A DNA stretch of 64,000 nucleotides from Tabrizicola_A aquatica (GCA_965194375.1 OZ239428.1); one strand, 5' to 3'; counted from the first letter of the stretch, positions 8,470 through 17,058 are shown. Made by a program: numbers and translations. Notes: generated from the letters alone by a model not told the origin.

Positions 8470-9585
8470 TCATGTTTGGGGGACGGCGTGCCAGCCGCCA
8501 TCGTCAGATGCTTTGAACGCGGTGTCGATGATCTGGGATACTGCCAGCCCATCGCGGAAGGTGGGCCAGACGGGTTTGCCCGAATGGATGGCCTGCAGAA
8601 AATCGCGGGCCTCGATGATGATCTGATCCTGATAGCCGGTGCCATGGCCCGGCCCTTGGCAGAACATGCCATAGTCAGGATGGGCAGGCCCGGTCAGGAT
8701 GCGGGTATAGCCGCGCGTGGCCTCGGGGCCTTCGGCCCGGTAAAGCCAGACCGCGTTCTGATCTTCCTGATCAAAACGGATGCCACCTTTTGTGCCATGA
8801 ATTTCATAGGCATAGCCCATCTTGCGGCCCGTGGCGATGCGGCTGATGTAAAGATGCCCCATCGCGCCGGAGTTAAAGCGCAGCATCAACTGGCCGTGGT
8901 CGTCATTGGTCACCGCCATGGGGCCATTTGGGCCGGGGCGGGTGGCATGGACGGTTTCGATCCGCGCCGACAGTTCCGCCACCGGGCCCATCAGTGCCAG
9001 CATGCAGTTGATCGGATGCGGTGCAAGATCACCCATGCAGCCATTGGCACGGCCTGTGGTGCGCCAATTGGCGGGGCCTTGGGGATCGGAGAGGAAATCC
9101 TCAGTATGTTCGCCGCGAAACCACGTCACGGTGCCGATCGCGCCCTCGGCCAAGAGCTGGCGCACAAACTGGGTGGCCGGGGTGCGGACATAGTTGAAGC
9201 CGATCATATTGGCCAGACCGGAGGCTTCGGCCGCCGTGGTCATGGCCTTGGCGTCGTCCAGTGACGCGCCCAAGGGCTTTTCGCAAAAGACTGGCTTGCC
9301 AGCGGCAAAGGCGGCTTCGGCAATGGCGCGGTGGGTCGATTGGGGCGAGGCGATGACCACGGCCTGCACCTTAGGATCGGCCACAAGGTCACGCCAATCA
9401 TCGGTGGCGCGGGCAAAGCCGTAAGCGGCGGCATAGCGCGCGGCTGAGGCCGGGGTGGTGGCCGCAATCACCTCCAACCGGGGGCGGAGAGCGGTTTCAA
9501 ACAAGGGGCCCACAGCCGACAACGCGACCGCATGAGCCTTGCCCATATAGCCGCCGCCGACCAGCCCGATTCCGATGTCTAGCAT
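8470..9585 (-). CDS. Gfo/Idh/MocA-family oxidoreductase, first gene of the minus-strand inositol operon
   Basis: The 371-residue protein has IGIGLVGGGYMGKAHA at the N-terminus (NAD(P)-binding Rossmann loop) and PVFCEKPLGASLDD (about residues 97-110) with the conserved E-K-P. A catalytic-type segment GCMGDLAPHPIN follows in the C-terminal domain. The start is the ATG at 9585, preceded by a GGGGGA site; an in-frame extension upstream would cross the promoter palindrome and is rejected. Likely an inositol/inosose dehydrogenase or a related polyol dehydrogenase of the pathway. It is divergent from iolD, with 108 bases between the two start codons. Confidence 0.85.
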   Translation of the reverse strand: MLDIGIGLVGGGYMGKAHAVALSAVGPLFETALRPRLEVIAATTPASAARYAAAYGFARATDDWRDLVADPKVQAVVIASPQSTHRAIAEAAFAAGKPVFCEKPLGASLDDAKAMTTAAEASGLANMIGFNYVRTPATQFVRQLLAEGAIGTVTWFRGEHTEDFLSDPQGPANWRTTGRANGCMGDLAPHPINCMLALMGPVAELSARIETVHATRPGPNGPMAVTNDDHGQLMLRFNSGAMGHLYISRIATGRKMGYAYEIHGTKGGIRFDQEDQNAVWLYRAEGPEATRGYTRILTGPAHPDYGMFCQGPGHGTGYQDQIIIEARDFLQAIHSGKPVWPTFRDGLAVSQIIDTAFKASDDGGWHAVPQT

Positions 9586-9621
9586 TGGACATTCCCCCTG
9601 AACGCGCATCGCACGCCGATA

Positions 9622-9637
9622 TTGCAACCGGTTGCAA
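9622..9637. promoter_or_regulatory. Perfect 16-bp palindromic operator in the divergent inositol promoter
   Basis: TTGCAACCGGTTGCAA is a perfect palindrome with a central CG step, the usual shape of a LacI/GalR-family operator. It sits 37 bases upstream of the start codon of the minus-strand dehydrogenase and 57 bases upstream of iolD, so a single bound dimer could control both operons. The LacI-family gene at 5434-6429 is the obvious candidate binder; this is inference. Confidence 0.75.
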
Positions 9638-9693
9638 AATATGTATCCTCGCCTTGAAAATCGCGCAAGCCCCGTTCGAAAGGCAGATGGACG

Positions 9694-11556
9694 ATGCAGG
9701 ATACGATCAGGCTGACCGTGGCCCAAGCGATTGTGCGCTGGCTGATGAACCAGTTCATCGACATCGACGGGGTGGAAACCCGCATCTGCGGCGGTGGTTT
9801 TGGCATCTTTGGCCATGGCAATGTGCCCTGTCTGGGCGAGGCGCTATATCCGGTGCATCAGGATTTGCCGCTCTATCGCGGTCAGAATGAGCAAAGCATG
9901 GGCTTTGCGGCGGCCGCCTATGCCAAATACCACCTGCGGCGTCGCTTCATGTTCTGCACCGCCAGTGCCGGGCCGGGGACGGCGAACCTTTTGACCTCGG
10001 CCGCGCTGGCTCATGCGAACCGCCTGCCGATGCTGATGCTGTGTGGTGATACCTTCCTGACCCGCCTGCCCGATCCGGTGCTGCAACAGTTGGAGCATTT
10101 CGGGAACCCGACCTTCGGTGTGAACGACGCCTTCAAGGCGGTCAGCCGGTATTGGGACCGCATCACGCACCCCGCGCAGATCCTGCAATCCCTGCCCGCT
10201 GCTTTGGCCACAATGCTGGACCCGGCCGATTGTGGGCCTGCCTTCATCGGCCTGCCGCAGGATTTGCAGGGCTGGGCCTATGATTACCCAACCGCCTTCT
10301 TTGCCCGCCATGTCCACCGTATTCGCCGCCAGTCGCCCGATGTGCTTGAGATTGCCGAAGCTGCAGCCCTTTTGAAATCCGCCAAGCGCCCAGTGATCGT
10401 GGCGGGCGGTGGGGTGCAGTATTCGGGTGCGGTGGGGGCGTTGACGGCCTTTGCCAAGGCGCATGGCATTCCGGTGGTGGAAACCATCGCGGGGCGGGCG
10501 AACCTGTTGTCCGGTGATCCCTTGAACATTGGCCCCTTAGGCGTGACCGGGTCTGACAGCGCCAATGCGGTGGCGGGTGCCGCAGATGTGGTTCTGGCCG
10601 TCGGGACTCGCCTGCAAGACTTTACCACCGGGTCGTGGACGGTCTTTGCCCCCGACGCCCGCCTGATTGGCCTGAATGCCGGGCGGCAGGATGCGGCGAA
10701 GCATCAGTCCTTGGCGGTGGTCGGCGATGCCAAGCTGGGCCTTTTGGCGCTGGGGGCCGCCTTGGGCGATCACCGGGCCGATGCGACCTGGCTGAGCGCC
10801 GCGCAAGCGAATCGCCGCACATGGGACGCCTATGTGGCGGGCAACGTCGCCCACGGCAACCGGCCCAACTCCTACGCCCAAGCCATCGGCGTGGTGAATG
10901 CGCTGTGTGACCCGCGTGACCGGGTGGTGACGGCGGCGGGCGGCCTGCCTGCCGAGGTCACGGCCAACTGGCGCACGCTGGGCGTCGGCACTGTGGATGT
11001 CGAGTTTGGCTTTTCCTGCATGGGCTATGAGATCGCGGGCGGCTGGGGCGCGCGCATTGCCCAAGCGGAAGCCGAACCCGATCAAGACACCATCGTCTTT
11101 GTGGGAGATGGCAGTTATCTTCTTATGAATTCAGATATTTACTCGTCGGTCCTAACGCAGAAAAAGCTGATCGTTCTGGTCCTTGATAACGGCGGCTTTG
11201 CCGTGATCAACAAGTTGCAGAACAACACAGGCCAAGCCAGCTTTAACAACCTGATCGCCGATTGCCCGACAGTGCCCGCGCCTTTCGGGGTGGATTTTGA
11301 GGCCCATGCCCGCGCGATGGGGGCCCATGCCGAAACTGTGGCCAATCCGGCGGAACTGGGTGCGGCCTTCCAACGCGCCAAGGCGGCGGCGAAGACCAGC
11401 GTGATTGTCATGCAGGTTGACGCCTATGAGGGCTGGACCACCCAAGGCCACGCCTGGTGGGAGATCGGCACCGCCGAGGTTTCGGCAAATGCCCGCGTGA
11501 CCGAAAAACATGCCGAGGTTGAGGCAGGTCGCGCGGCCCAAAGGCCGGGCGTCTGA
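9694..11556 (+). CDS. iolD: 3D-(3,5/4)-trihydroxycyclohexane-1,2-dione hydrolase
   Basis: The 620-residue ThDP-dependent enzyme opens the ring of the IolE product to give 5-deoxy-glucuronate. N-terminal PYR-domain motifs GFGIFGHGNVPCLGEAL and QNEQSMGFAAAAYAK (with the catalytic Glu, about residue 68) are characteristic of IolD. The C-terminal PP domain contains VGDGSYLLMNSDIYSS...LDNGGFAVIN (about residues 470-505), the GDG-x-N ThDP/Mg2+ motif. It is the first gene of the plus-strand operon iolD-iolC-iolB-aldolase. Its stop overlaps the iolC start in an ATGA arrangement. Length is as expected for IolD. Confidence 0.95.
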   Translation: MQDTIRLTVAQAIVRWLMNQFIDIDGVETRICGGGFGIFGHGNVPCLGEALYPVHQDLPLYRGQNEQSMGFAAAAYAKYHLRRRFMFCTASAGPGTANLLTSAALAHANRLPMLMLCGDTFLTRLPDPVLQQLEHFGNPTFGVNDAFKAVSRYWDRITHPAQILQSLPAALATMLDPADCGPAFIGLPQDLQGWAYDYPTAFFARHVHRIRRQSPDVLEIAEAAALLKSAKRPVIVAGGGVQYSGAVGALTAFAKAHGIPVVETIAGRANLLSGDPLNIGPLGVTGSDSANAVAGAADVVLAVGTRLQDFTTGSWTVFAPDARLIGLNAGRQDAAKHQSLAVVGDAKLGLLALGAALGDHRADATWLSAAQANRRTWDAYVAGNVAHGNRPNSYAQAIGVVNALCDPRDRVVTAAGGLPAEVTANWRTLGVGTVDVEFGFSCMGYEIAGGWGARIAQAEAEPDQDTIVFVGDGSYLLMNSDIYSSVLTQKKLIVLVLDNGGFAVINKLQNNTGQASFNNLIADCPTVPAPFGVDFEAHARAMGAHAETVANPAELGAAFQRAKAAAKTSVIVMQVDAYEGWTTQGHAWWEIGTAEVSANARVTEKHAEVEAGRAAQRPGV

Positions 11557-12536
11557 TGGGATCGCTAAGCCAGTTGGGCGCCAAGCCCTGCCTTGTGATC
11601 GGTCGCGCCGGGATGGACCTTTACGCCGATCCGCCGGGCACGGCGATTGAAGAAGCCACGCGGTTTACCACCGCCCTTGGCGGATCCTCGGCCAATATCG
11701 CTGTGGCGCTGATGCGGGCGGGTGGGAAGGCTGCGCTGCTGACCTGCGTGTCGGATGATGCGGTGGGGCGCTTCTGTCTGGCGCAGCTGGATCACTACGG
11801 CATCGACCGCACCCATGTGCGCAGCATCGCGGGCGAGGCGCGCAACTCGCTGGCCGTGGTGGAAAGCCGGTTGGAAAACTGCCAATCCGTCATTTACCGC
11901 AACGGCGCGGCGGATTTTCAGATGTCGATGCAGGATGTTGAGGCGGTGGATTACACCCGCTTTTCGGCCCTGATCACCACGGGCACAGTGCTGGCCTCTG
12001 AACCTTCACGCAAGGCGGCCTTTCGCGCCTTTGATCTGGCCCGCGCGGCCGGATTGCCGCTGATTTTCGACGTGGATTACCGCCCCTATTCCTGGGCCTC
12101 TGCCGAGGAGGCCTCCCAAGTCTATTCCCGCGCTGCCGCCCTTTGCGATGTGATCGTCGGCAATGATGTGGAGTTCGGGTTTATGGCTGGGGATTTCGAG
12201 AAAGGGCTCGAGAAGGCCCGCAGCCTGATCGCCGAAGGCGCGCAGATCGTGGTCTACAAGATGGGCGAAAAGGGTGCGATCACCTTCAGCCGCGGGGCCG
12301 AGATCAAAACGGGCATCTTCCGCACCGCCACCTTGAAGCCCACCGGGGCGGGCGATGCGTTCTTGGGCAATCTTGTCGCCAGCCTTGCGCGGGGCAGCGG
12401 CTTGGAACAGGCGGTGCTGCACGGATCTGCCGCCGCCGCGATTGTGGTGTCGCGTGTTGGCTGCGCCCCGGCCATGCCCAGCCGCGAGGAGCTTGACCGC
12501 TTTAACACCTTTCACAATGGCCCCACCCCGGCCTGA
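11556..12536 (+). CDS. iolC: 5-dehydro-2-deoxygluconokinase (PfkB family)
   Basis: The 326-residue ribokinase/PfkB sugar kinase has a substrate-side segment FTTALGGSSANIAVAL (about residues 36-51). The C-terminal PfkB signature KPTGAGDAFLGNLV (about 260-273) contains the catalytic Asp. It phosphorylates 2-deoxy-5-keto-gluconate in inositol degradation. It is translationally coupled to iolD (TGA at 11554-11556 shares its last base with the ATG at 11556). Position between iolD and iolB makes IolC far more likely than another PfkB kinase. Confidence 0.93.
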   Translation: MGSLSQLGAKPCLVIGRAGMDLYADPPGTAIEEATRFTTALGGSSANIAVALMRAGGKAALLTCVSDDAVGRFCLAQLDHYGIDRTHVRSIAGEARNSLAVVESRLENCQSVIYRNGAADFQMSMQDVEAVDYTRFSALITTGTVLASEPSRKAAFRAFDLARAAGLPLIFDVDYRPYSWASAEEASQVYSRAAALCDVIVGNDVEFGFMAGDFEKGLEKARSLIAEGAQIVVYKMGEKGAITFSRGAEIKTGIFRTATLKPTGAGDAFLGNLVASLARGSGLEQAVLHGSAAAAIVVSRVGCAPAMPSREELDRFNTFHNGPTPA

Positions 12537-12547
12537 CAGGACACCCC

Positions 12548-13387
12548 ATGCATATCGCCCCTCATGACAACCAAAACCGCCCCATCGTCGAGATGGACCA
12601 CCCGTTGGTGCCCTATGTCTATTTCAACATTGTGCGTCTGACGGCAGGGCAGCATTTTGACTATCGCACGCCGGGCTACGAGACCTGCGTGGTGCCCGCG
12701 ACTGGCACGGTGACGGTGGACTGCGCCGGGGAGACATTCGCGCAGATCGGCCATCGCGGTGTGGATGTCTGGGATGGCGAGCCTGAGGGGGTTTATGTGC
12801 CGACCGACACCGGTTGCCGCATCACAGCCCTGACCGACACCGAGGTGTTCATCGCAGGTGCCAAATTCGCAGAAACCCTGCGCCCGTTTGCGGTGCGGGC
12901 GGCGGATCTGGACCGGGTGCAATATGGGTCTGACGACACCAAGACGCACCGAAAGATCAAGCACATCCTTGGCGCGGCCTATCATGACCGCGTGGGCCGC
13001 CTGTTGGTTAGCGAGCTGTTCACCGTCGGTGCAGGCGGCTGGTCGGGCTTTCCCAGCCACAAGCATGACACCGACCGCCTGCCGGATGAAACACGCCACG
13101 ACGAATGCTATAACTTCCGTTTTCGTCCCGATTACGGGTCTGGCCTGCAAATGCTGCAGCGGGTCGATAATGAACCGGGTGACGCCTATCACATCATGAA
13201 CCGCTCAACCGTGTTGATCGACAAGGGCTATCACCCCTGCTGCGTGCTGCCGGGCTATGAGATGTATTATTTCACCATCCTTGGCGGCCAAAGCCAGCGC
13301 AGCCTGAAGCAGTATTTCCAACCCACCCATGCCGCGCAACTGCACACCATCCCCGGCATCATGGACATGGTGGCCAAGTTCAAATGA
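12548..13387 (+). CDS. iolB: 5-deoxy-glucuronate isomerase
   Basis: The 279-residue protein has the IolB bicupin layout. Metal-binding histidines are visible in GWSGFPSHKHDTDRLP (about residues 162-177), with TRHDECYNFRF shortly after. The segment WDGEPEGVYVPTD around residue 77 is also characteristic. It isomerises 5-deoxy-glucuronate to 2-deoxy-5-keto-gluconate, feeding IolC. It follows iolC by 11 bases and overlaps the aldolase gene by 4 bases, consistent with one transcript. Confidence 0.95.
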   Translation: MHIAPHDNQNRPIVEMDHPLVPYVYFNIVRLTAGQHFDYRTPGYETCVVPATGTVTVDCAGETFAQIGHRGVDVWDGEPEGVYVPTDTGCRITALTDTEVFIAGAKFAETLRPFAVRAADLDRVQYGSDDTKTHRKIKHILGAAYHDRVGRLLVSELFTVGAGGWSGFPSHKHDTDRLPDETRHDECYNFRFRPDYGSGLQMLQRVDNEPGDAYHIMNRSTVLIDKGYHPCCVLPGYEMYYFTILGGQSQRSLKQYFQPTHAAQLHTIPGIMDMVAKFK

Positions 13388-14235
13388 CGCTTGTGACACT
13401 GGCCCAAGTTCTGCAACCGGCGCTGAAGGGCGGTTATGCCGTGCCGGGGCTCGTGTGCTTGGGCTGGGAGGATATGCGCGCCTATGTCGCCGCCGCTGAG
13501 GCCGAGCGCGCGCCGATCATCCTACAGGCGGGCCCCGGCTGCCGCGCGCACACCCCCTTGCCCATCCTTGGGCGCATGTTCCGGCATCTGGCGGAGGAGG
13601 CATCGGTGCCGGTCGTGGCGCATCTCGACCACGGCTATACGCTAGAGGAGTGCCGCGCGGCCTTGGATGCGGGGTTTACCTCGGTGATGGTGGACGGATC
13701 AAAACTGCCGCTGCAGGCTAACATCGACCTGACCGCCGCCGTGGCCGAACTGGCCCATGCGTCGGGGGCGTCCTGCGAAGGCGAGATCGGCTTTGTCGGC
13801 TATGCCGGAGGGGCGGCATCGGCGGGCACAGACCCGGACGAGGCCGCGCGCTTTGCCCGGGAAACTGGCGTGGATGCGATGGCGATTTCCATCGGCAACG
13901 TCCATTTGCAGCAAGATGCCGGCCAGGGCCTCGACCTTGACCGCCTGCGCGCGATTGAGGCGCTGACGCCCGTGCCGCTGGTGATCCACGGCGGGTCTGG
14001 CGTGCCAACCGCAGAGCGCGCGGCACTGGCCGCGACCAGCAATATCTGCAAGTTCAACATCGGCACGGAATTGCGCATGGTCTTTGGCACGGCCCTGCGC
14101 GCGGCACTGGCGCGTGACCCCAGCCAGTTTGATCGGATTGAGATCCTGCGCGCCACGGAAGCCCCCATGACGGCCGCCGCGCAGGCCGTGATCCGCAATC
14201 TGGGCGCCCATGGTCAGGCAGAGGCTGCGGGGTAG
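13384..14235 (+). CDS. iolJ: Class II fructose-bisphosphate aldolase-family protein, probable IolJ
   Basis: The 283-residue Zn-dependent class II aldolase has VAHLDHGYTLEECRAALDAGFTSVM (about residues 79-103), read here as the HLDHG metal motif and the helix after it. The EGEIGFVGYAGG segment, IHGGSGVP (about 202-209) and KFNIGTELR are the other conserved metal and phosphate loops. In the inositol pathway IolJ splits 2-deoxy-5-keto-6-phosphogluconate into dihydroxyacetone phosphate and malonic semialdehyde; the operon position supports that role. By sequence alone it could also be a tagatose- or fructose-bisphosphate aldolase. The start overlaps the iolB stop. No terminator was seen after it. 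Confidence 0.85.
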   Translation: MTLVTLAQVLQPALKGGYAVPGLVCLGWEDMRAYVAAAEAERAPIILQAGPGCRAHTPLPILGRMFRHLAEEASVPVVAHLDHGYTLEECRAALDAGFTSVMVDGSKLPLQANIDLTAAVAELAHASGASCEGEIGFVGYAGGAASAGTDPDEAARFARETGVDAMAISIGNVHLQQDAGQGLDLDRLRAIEALTPVPLVIHGGSGVPTAERAALAATSNICKFNIGTELRMVFGTALRAALARDPSQFDRIEILRATEAPMTAAAQAVIRNLGAHGQAEAAG

Positions 14236-14507
14236 GCCTTTGGGTGATTGATGGGCGGCGAGCGGTTCCTCAAGAACGCGCAATCCTGCGAGGCGAGCCC
14301 CAGTGTCGCATAGTCAATCAACGGTTCTCCATGCTACATCGGCCTCCTGATCGCTGCGATCCGACCGAAGCAAGCGACTGCAACGCCCGTTTAAGGCTCC
14401 GCCATCTACATTTGCTGGCATTTGCAGGTCTGGCGGCGTAAACAGCGCCGATATGTCCTTGGAACTGGCCCCCTTGCACAGTTCCCCAACCTGCAGTCGG
14501 TTCCAAG
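14236..14507. other. Intergenic stretch between the inositol operon and the Lrp-type gene
   Basis: No convincing gene, RNA or strong hairpin was recognised in these 272 bases. They presumably hold the promoter of the Lrp-family gene that starts at 14508. A 65-codon open frame inside (from 14244) lacks family resemblance and a good ribosome-binding site. Confidence 0.5.
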
Positions 14508-15023
14508 ATGAAGCCCTTCGCGCTTGACGCCGCCGATATTCGGATTCTCTGCGCGTTGCAGGATCATGGGCAGCTGAGCAAGTCGCAGCTGGCCATGATC
14601 GTTGGCCTTTCGCCCACCCCCTGCTGGTCGCGGCTGAACCGACTTAAGACGGCGAAGCTTATCCAAGGCTATCATGCCGACCTCGCGCTGGCGCAGATTG
14701 TCGAAATGGCGAAGGTCGTGGTGACGGTCTCGCTCAAAACCCATCGCAAGGCCGATTTTGAAAAGTTTGAGAACTTTGTCCAAGCCACGCCCGAGGTGAC
14801 GGAGTGTATCTCGACCGGTGGCGGGATGGACTATGTCATGACCGTGGTGACCACCAGCCTGCCCGCTTTTCAAAACCTGATGGAGGCGATGCTGGACGCC
14901 GATTTGGCGATTGACCGGTACATGACCTATATCGTCACCCGTCAGATCAAATCGACCCGTCCCGATCTTGCAAGGCTTGCCGCGGGGCAAGGTCTTAAAC
15001 CCGATGCAGGGCCAAAAGACTGA
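14508..15023 (+). CDS. Lrp/AsnC-family transcriptional regulator
   Basis: The 171-residue protein has an N-terminal winged HTH (DAADIRILCALQDHGQLS, then LAMIVGLSPTPCWSRLNRLK, residues about 5-45). A RAM/AsnC ligand-binding domain follows, with the GGGMDYVMTVVTTSLPAFQNL core typical of Lrp proteins. These regulators bind amino acids or related small molecules and assemble into octamers. The target is probably the demethylase gene immediately downstream: two copies of CTGATCGGTCT lie in the gap, one overlapping this gene's stop codon. Confidence 0.93.
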   Translation: MKPFALDAADIRILCALQDHGQLSKSQLAMIVGLSPTPCWSRLNRLKTAKLIQGYHADLALAQIVEMAKVVVTVSLKTHRKADFEKFENFVQATPEVTECISTGGGMDYVMTVVTTSLPAFQNLMEAMLDADLAIDRYMTYIVTRQIKSTRPDLARLAAGQGLKPDAGPKD

Positions 15024-15061
15024 TCGGTCTGTCTTGCTGATAACTTTGGTCTGATCGGTCT
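15020..15061 (+). repeat. Two phased copies of CTGATCGGTCT upstream of the demethylase gene
   Basis: The 11-base sequence CTGATCGGTCT occurs at 15020-15030 and again at 15051-15061, a spacing of 31 bases or about three helical turns. Each copy is centred on the near-palindrome GACtGATCgGTC / GTCtGATCgGTC. Helically phased, weakly palindromic sites are the usual binding pattern of Lrp/AsnC proteins, and an Lrp gene ends exactly here. The regulatory role is inference. Confidence 0.5.
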
Positions 15062-15185
15062 TTTGGCGCGCGATTTTTGGCCCGCTTGTCTGGTACTCTG
15101 TGCCTAGATTCTTGTCATCAACGAACCCTCGCGCGGTCTGGCCTCAGGTTTTGAGGCTCCAGACCCACCAGAAAAGGCACATCAG

Positions 15186-16328
15186 ATGACAACCGTCCAG
15201 AACTTTGGCTTCGGCACGCAGATCCGCAAGTCCCCCTATTTTGATGCCACGGTGCGCTGGGGGGCAACGGCGTTTTCGGTCTACAACCACATGTATATTC
15301 CGCGTGATTTCGGAAACCCCGAGCAAAACTTCTGGAACCTGATCAACGATGCCATCCTGTGCGATGTTGCCGTTGAACGTCAGGTGGAAATCGCAGGGCC
15401 GGATGCCGCGCGCTTTGTGCAAATGCTGACGCCGCGTGATTTGTCCAAGCTGGCGGTGGGTCAGTGCAAATACGTGCTGATCACCAATGCCGAAGGCGGC
15501 ATCTTGAATGACCCTGTTCTGCTGCGGCTGGAAGAAAACCGCTTTTGGCTGTCCTTGGCGGACACCGATATCTTGCTGTGGGCCAAGGGGGTTGCGGTAC
15601 ATTCGGGCATGGATGTCACCATCCACGAGCCGGACGTCTCGCCCTTGCAGCTGCAAGGCCCGAAATCGGGCGAGGTGATGCGCGCGCTCTTTGGCGACAG
15701 CATTATGGATCTGAAATACTATTGGCTGCGACGTGTCGAATTGGACGGCATCCCGCTGATCGTGTCGCGCACCGGATGGTCCAGCGAGTTGGGCTACGAG
15801 ATTTACCTGCAGGATTCGGCTGATGGCGATAAACTGTGGGAAAAGATCATGGCAGCGGGTCAGCCCTTGGGGCTGAAGCCGGGCCATACCTCGTCGATCC
15901 GGCGGATCGAAGGGGGGATGCTGTCGTATCATGCGGATGCCGATATCAACACCAACCCTTATGAGTTGGGGCTTGATCGGCTGGTGAACCTGGAAAGCGG
16001 CGCCGATTTCATCGGGAAGGCGGCCTTGCAGCGCATCAAGGACACGGGTGTCAGCCGCAAGCAGGTGGGCTTGGTGATTGAAAGCGCTGCCCTAACCGGG
16101 CCGAACACCACTTTCTGGGCGATTACGAAGGATGGCGCGGCGATTGGCAAGGTGACCTCGGCCATCCACTCGCCGCGGCTGAAGCAAAACATCGCGCTTG
16201 CGATGCTGGCCGTGGATCACACCGCGATTGGCACGCGGGTTGAGGTCGTTACGGGCAACGGCACGCTCTCAGCCACCGTGGTAGAGCGCCCGTTCTACGA
16301 CCCGAAAAAGACGCTGGCCGCGTCCTGA
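15186..16328 (+). CDS. DmdA/GcvT-family tetrahydrofolate-dependent demethylase
   Basis: The 380-residue protein belongs to the aminomethyltransferase (GcvT) fold. The segments DVAVERQVEIAGPDAARFVQ and QMLTPRDLSKLAVGQCKYV, the motifs GGILNDPVLLRL and VSPLQLQGPKSGEVM, and SRTGWSSELGYEIYL all resemble marine dimethylsulfoniopropionate demethylase DmdA more than glycine-cleavage T-protein. No gcvH/gcvP genes are nearby, which also argues against T-protein. Such enzymes move a methyl group from a substrate to tetrahydrofolate in the cytosol. DMSP is one candidate substrate; other DmdA-clade proteins act on different methylated compounds, so the substrate is open. An Lrp-type regulator precedes it. 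Confidence 0.75.
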   Translation: MTTVQNFGFGTQIRKSPYFDATVRWGATAFSVYNHMYIPRDFGNPEQNFWNLINDAILCDVAVERQVEIAGPDAARFVQMLTPRDLSKLAVGQCKYVLITNAEGGILNDPVLLRLEENRFWLSLADTDILLWAKGVAVHSGMDVTIHEPDVSPLQLQGPKSGEVMRALFGDSIMDLKYYWLRRVELDGIPLIVSRTGWSSELGYEIYLQDSADGDKLWEKIMAAGQPLGLKPGHTSSIRRIEGGMLSYHADADINTNPYELGLDRLVNLESGADFIGKAALQRIKDTGVSRKQVGLVIESAALTGPNTTFWAITKDGAAIGKVTSAIHSPRLKQNIALAMLAVDHTAIGTRVEVVTGNGTLSATVVERPFYDPKKTLAAS

Positions 16329-16336
16329 TCTGAGAG

Positions 16337-16360
16337 ACCGCGCGCGAAAAAGGGCGCGGT
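16337..16360 (+). terminator. Hairpin after the demethylase gene
   Basis: ACCGCGC (16337-16343) pairs with GCGCGGT (16354-16360) over a 10-base loop, nine bases after the stop codon. It lacks a T-run, so termination strength is uncertain. Confidence 0.4.
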
Positions 16361-16498
16361 CCGTCCAGCTGCGCTGGCAATGCGTTAAGGCGGCTTGGTA
16401 AGCTAGTGGCTGACAACCGCACCTAGTTTGTGGCGTTGTTGCTGACCGCAGGCAGGGGGCTTGCCCTTGCCCCTTACGGCGTCAACACACCAAAGGAT

Positions 16499-16575
16499 TG
16501 GCGATCCCGGGAGGACTCGAACCCCCGACCCGCCGCTTAGAAGGCGGCTGCTCTATCCAGCTGAGCTACGGGACC
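16499..16575 (-). tRNA. tRNA-Arg (anticodon TCT)
   Basis: The minus strand folds into a full cloverleaf. The acceptor stem is GGTCCCG/CGGGATC with one G-U pair. The D-arm contains GCTCAGCTGGATAGAGC. The anticodon stem is GCCGC/GCGGC with loop CTTCTAA, giving anticodon TCT. The T-arm contains GGTTCGAGT. The discriminator is G and a CCA end is encoded at 16499-16501. It decodes AGA arginine codons, which are rare in this GC-rich sequence. Confidence 0.96.
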
Positions 16576-16587
16576 AGTGAGGGTCTT

Positions 16588-17055
16588 TTAGACCAAGCTC
16601 TTGGTCATGAAAAGGCTGTTGGGGTCATCCCAATAGCCTTCAAACGGGCCGCAGATGCTGTAGCCCGCGCGTTCATAAAGCGCGCGGGCGGCGATGAAGG
16701 TGGGTTGCACCCCGGTTTCCAAGGACAACCGCGTCACACCCGATGCCCACGCGGTCGCCTCGACATGGGCGAGCATGGCTTTCGAAAGACCCCTGCCCCG
16801 CGCCTCGGCCAGCACATGCATCGACTTGATCTCGGCATGGGTGGGATCTGACAGCGCCTTAAAGGCCCCCATGGCCAAGGGTTGCCCCGCCTCGCGCGCG
16901 ACAAAGAACTGCACCGCCGGGATGGCCAGCTCCGAGGCATCCATCATATGGATGCTTTCGGGCGGGGTGTCGGCGTGCATGTCGGCGGTGTGACGCGTGA
17001 ACAAGAGCGTCAGATCCGGGCCGACCGGGCTTTCCTTGGCAATGGTAACCGCCAT
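16588..17055 (-). CDS. GNAT-family N-acetyltransferase
   Basis: The 155-residue single-domain acetyltransferase has an acetyl-CoA-binding loop ARGRGLSKAMLAHVEATA (about residues 88-105; the R/Q-x-x-G-x-G/A motif). This is followed by RLSLETG and ARALYERAGYSICGPF, the classic late GNAT motif. Substrate unknown. The start lies 3 bases after the stop of the upstream secreted-protein gene on the same strand, so the two are probably cotranscribed. Confidence 0.9.
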   Translation of the reverse strand: MAVTIAKESPVGPDLTLLFTRHTADMHADTPPESIHMMDASELAIPAVQFFVAREAGQPLAMGAFKALSDPTHAEIKSMHVLAEARGRGLSKAMLAHVEATAWASGVTRLSLETGVQPTFIAARALYERAGYSICGPFEGYWDDPNSLFMTKSLV

Positions 17056-17058
17056 GGC

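Noticed and set aside
14244..14441. 65-codon frame upstream of the Lrp gene
   Set aside because: No ribosome-binding site and no coding-like composition.
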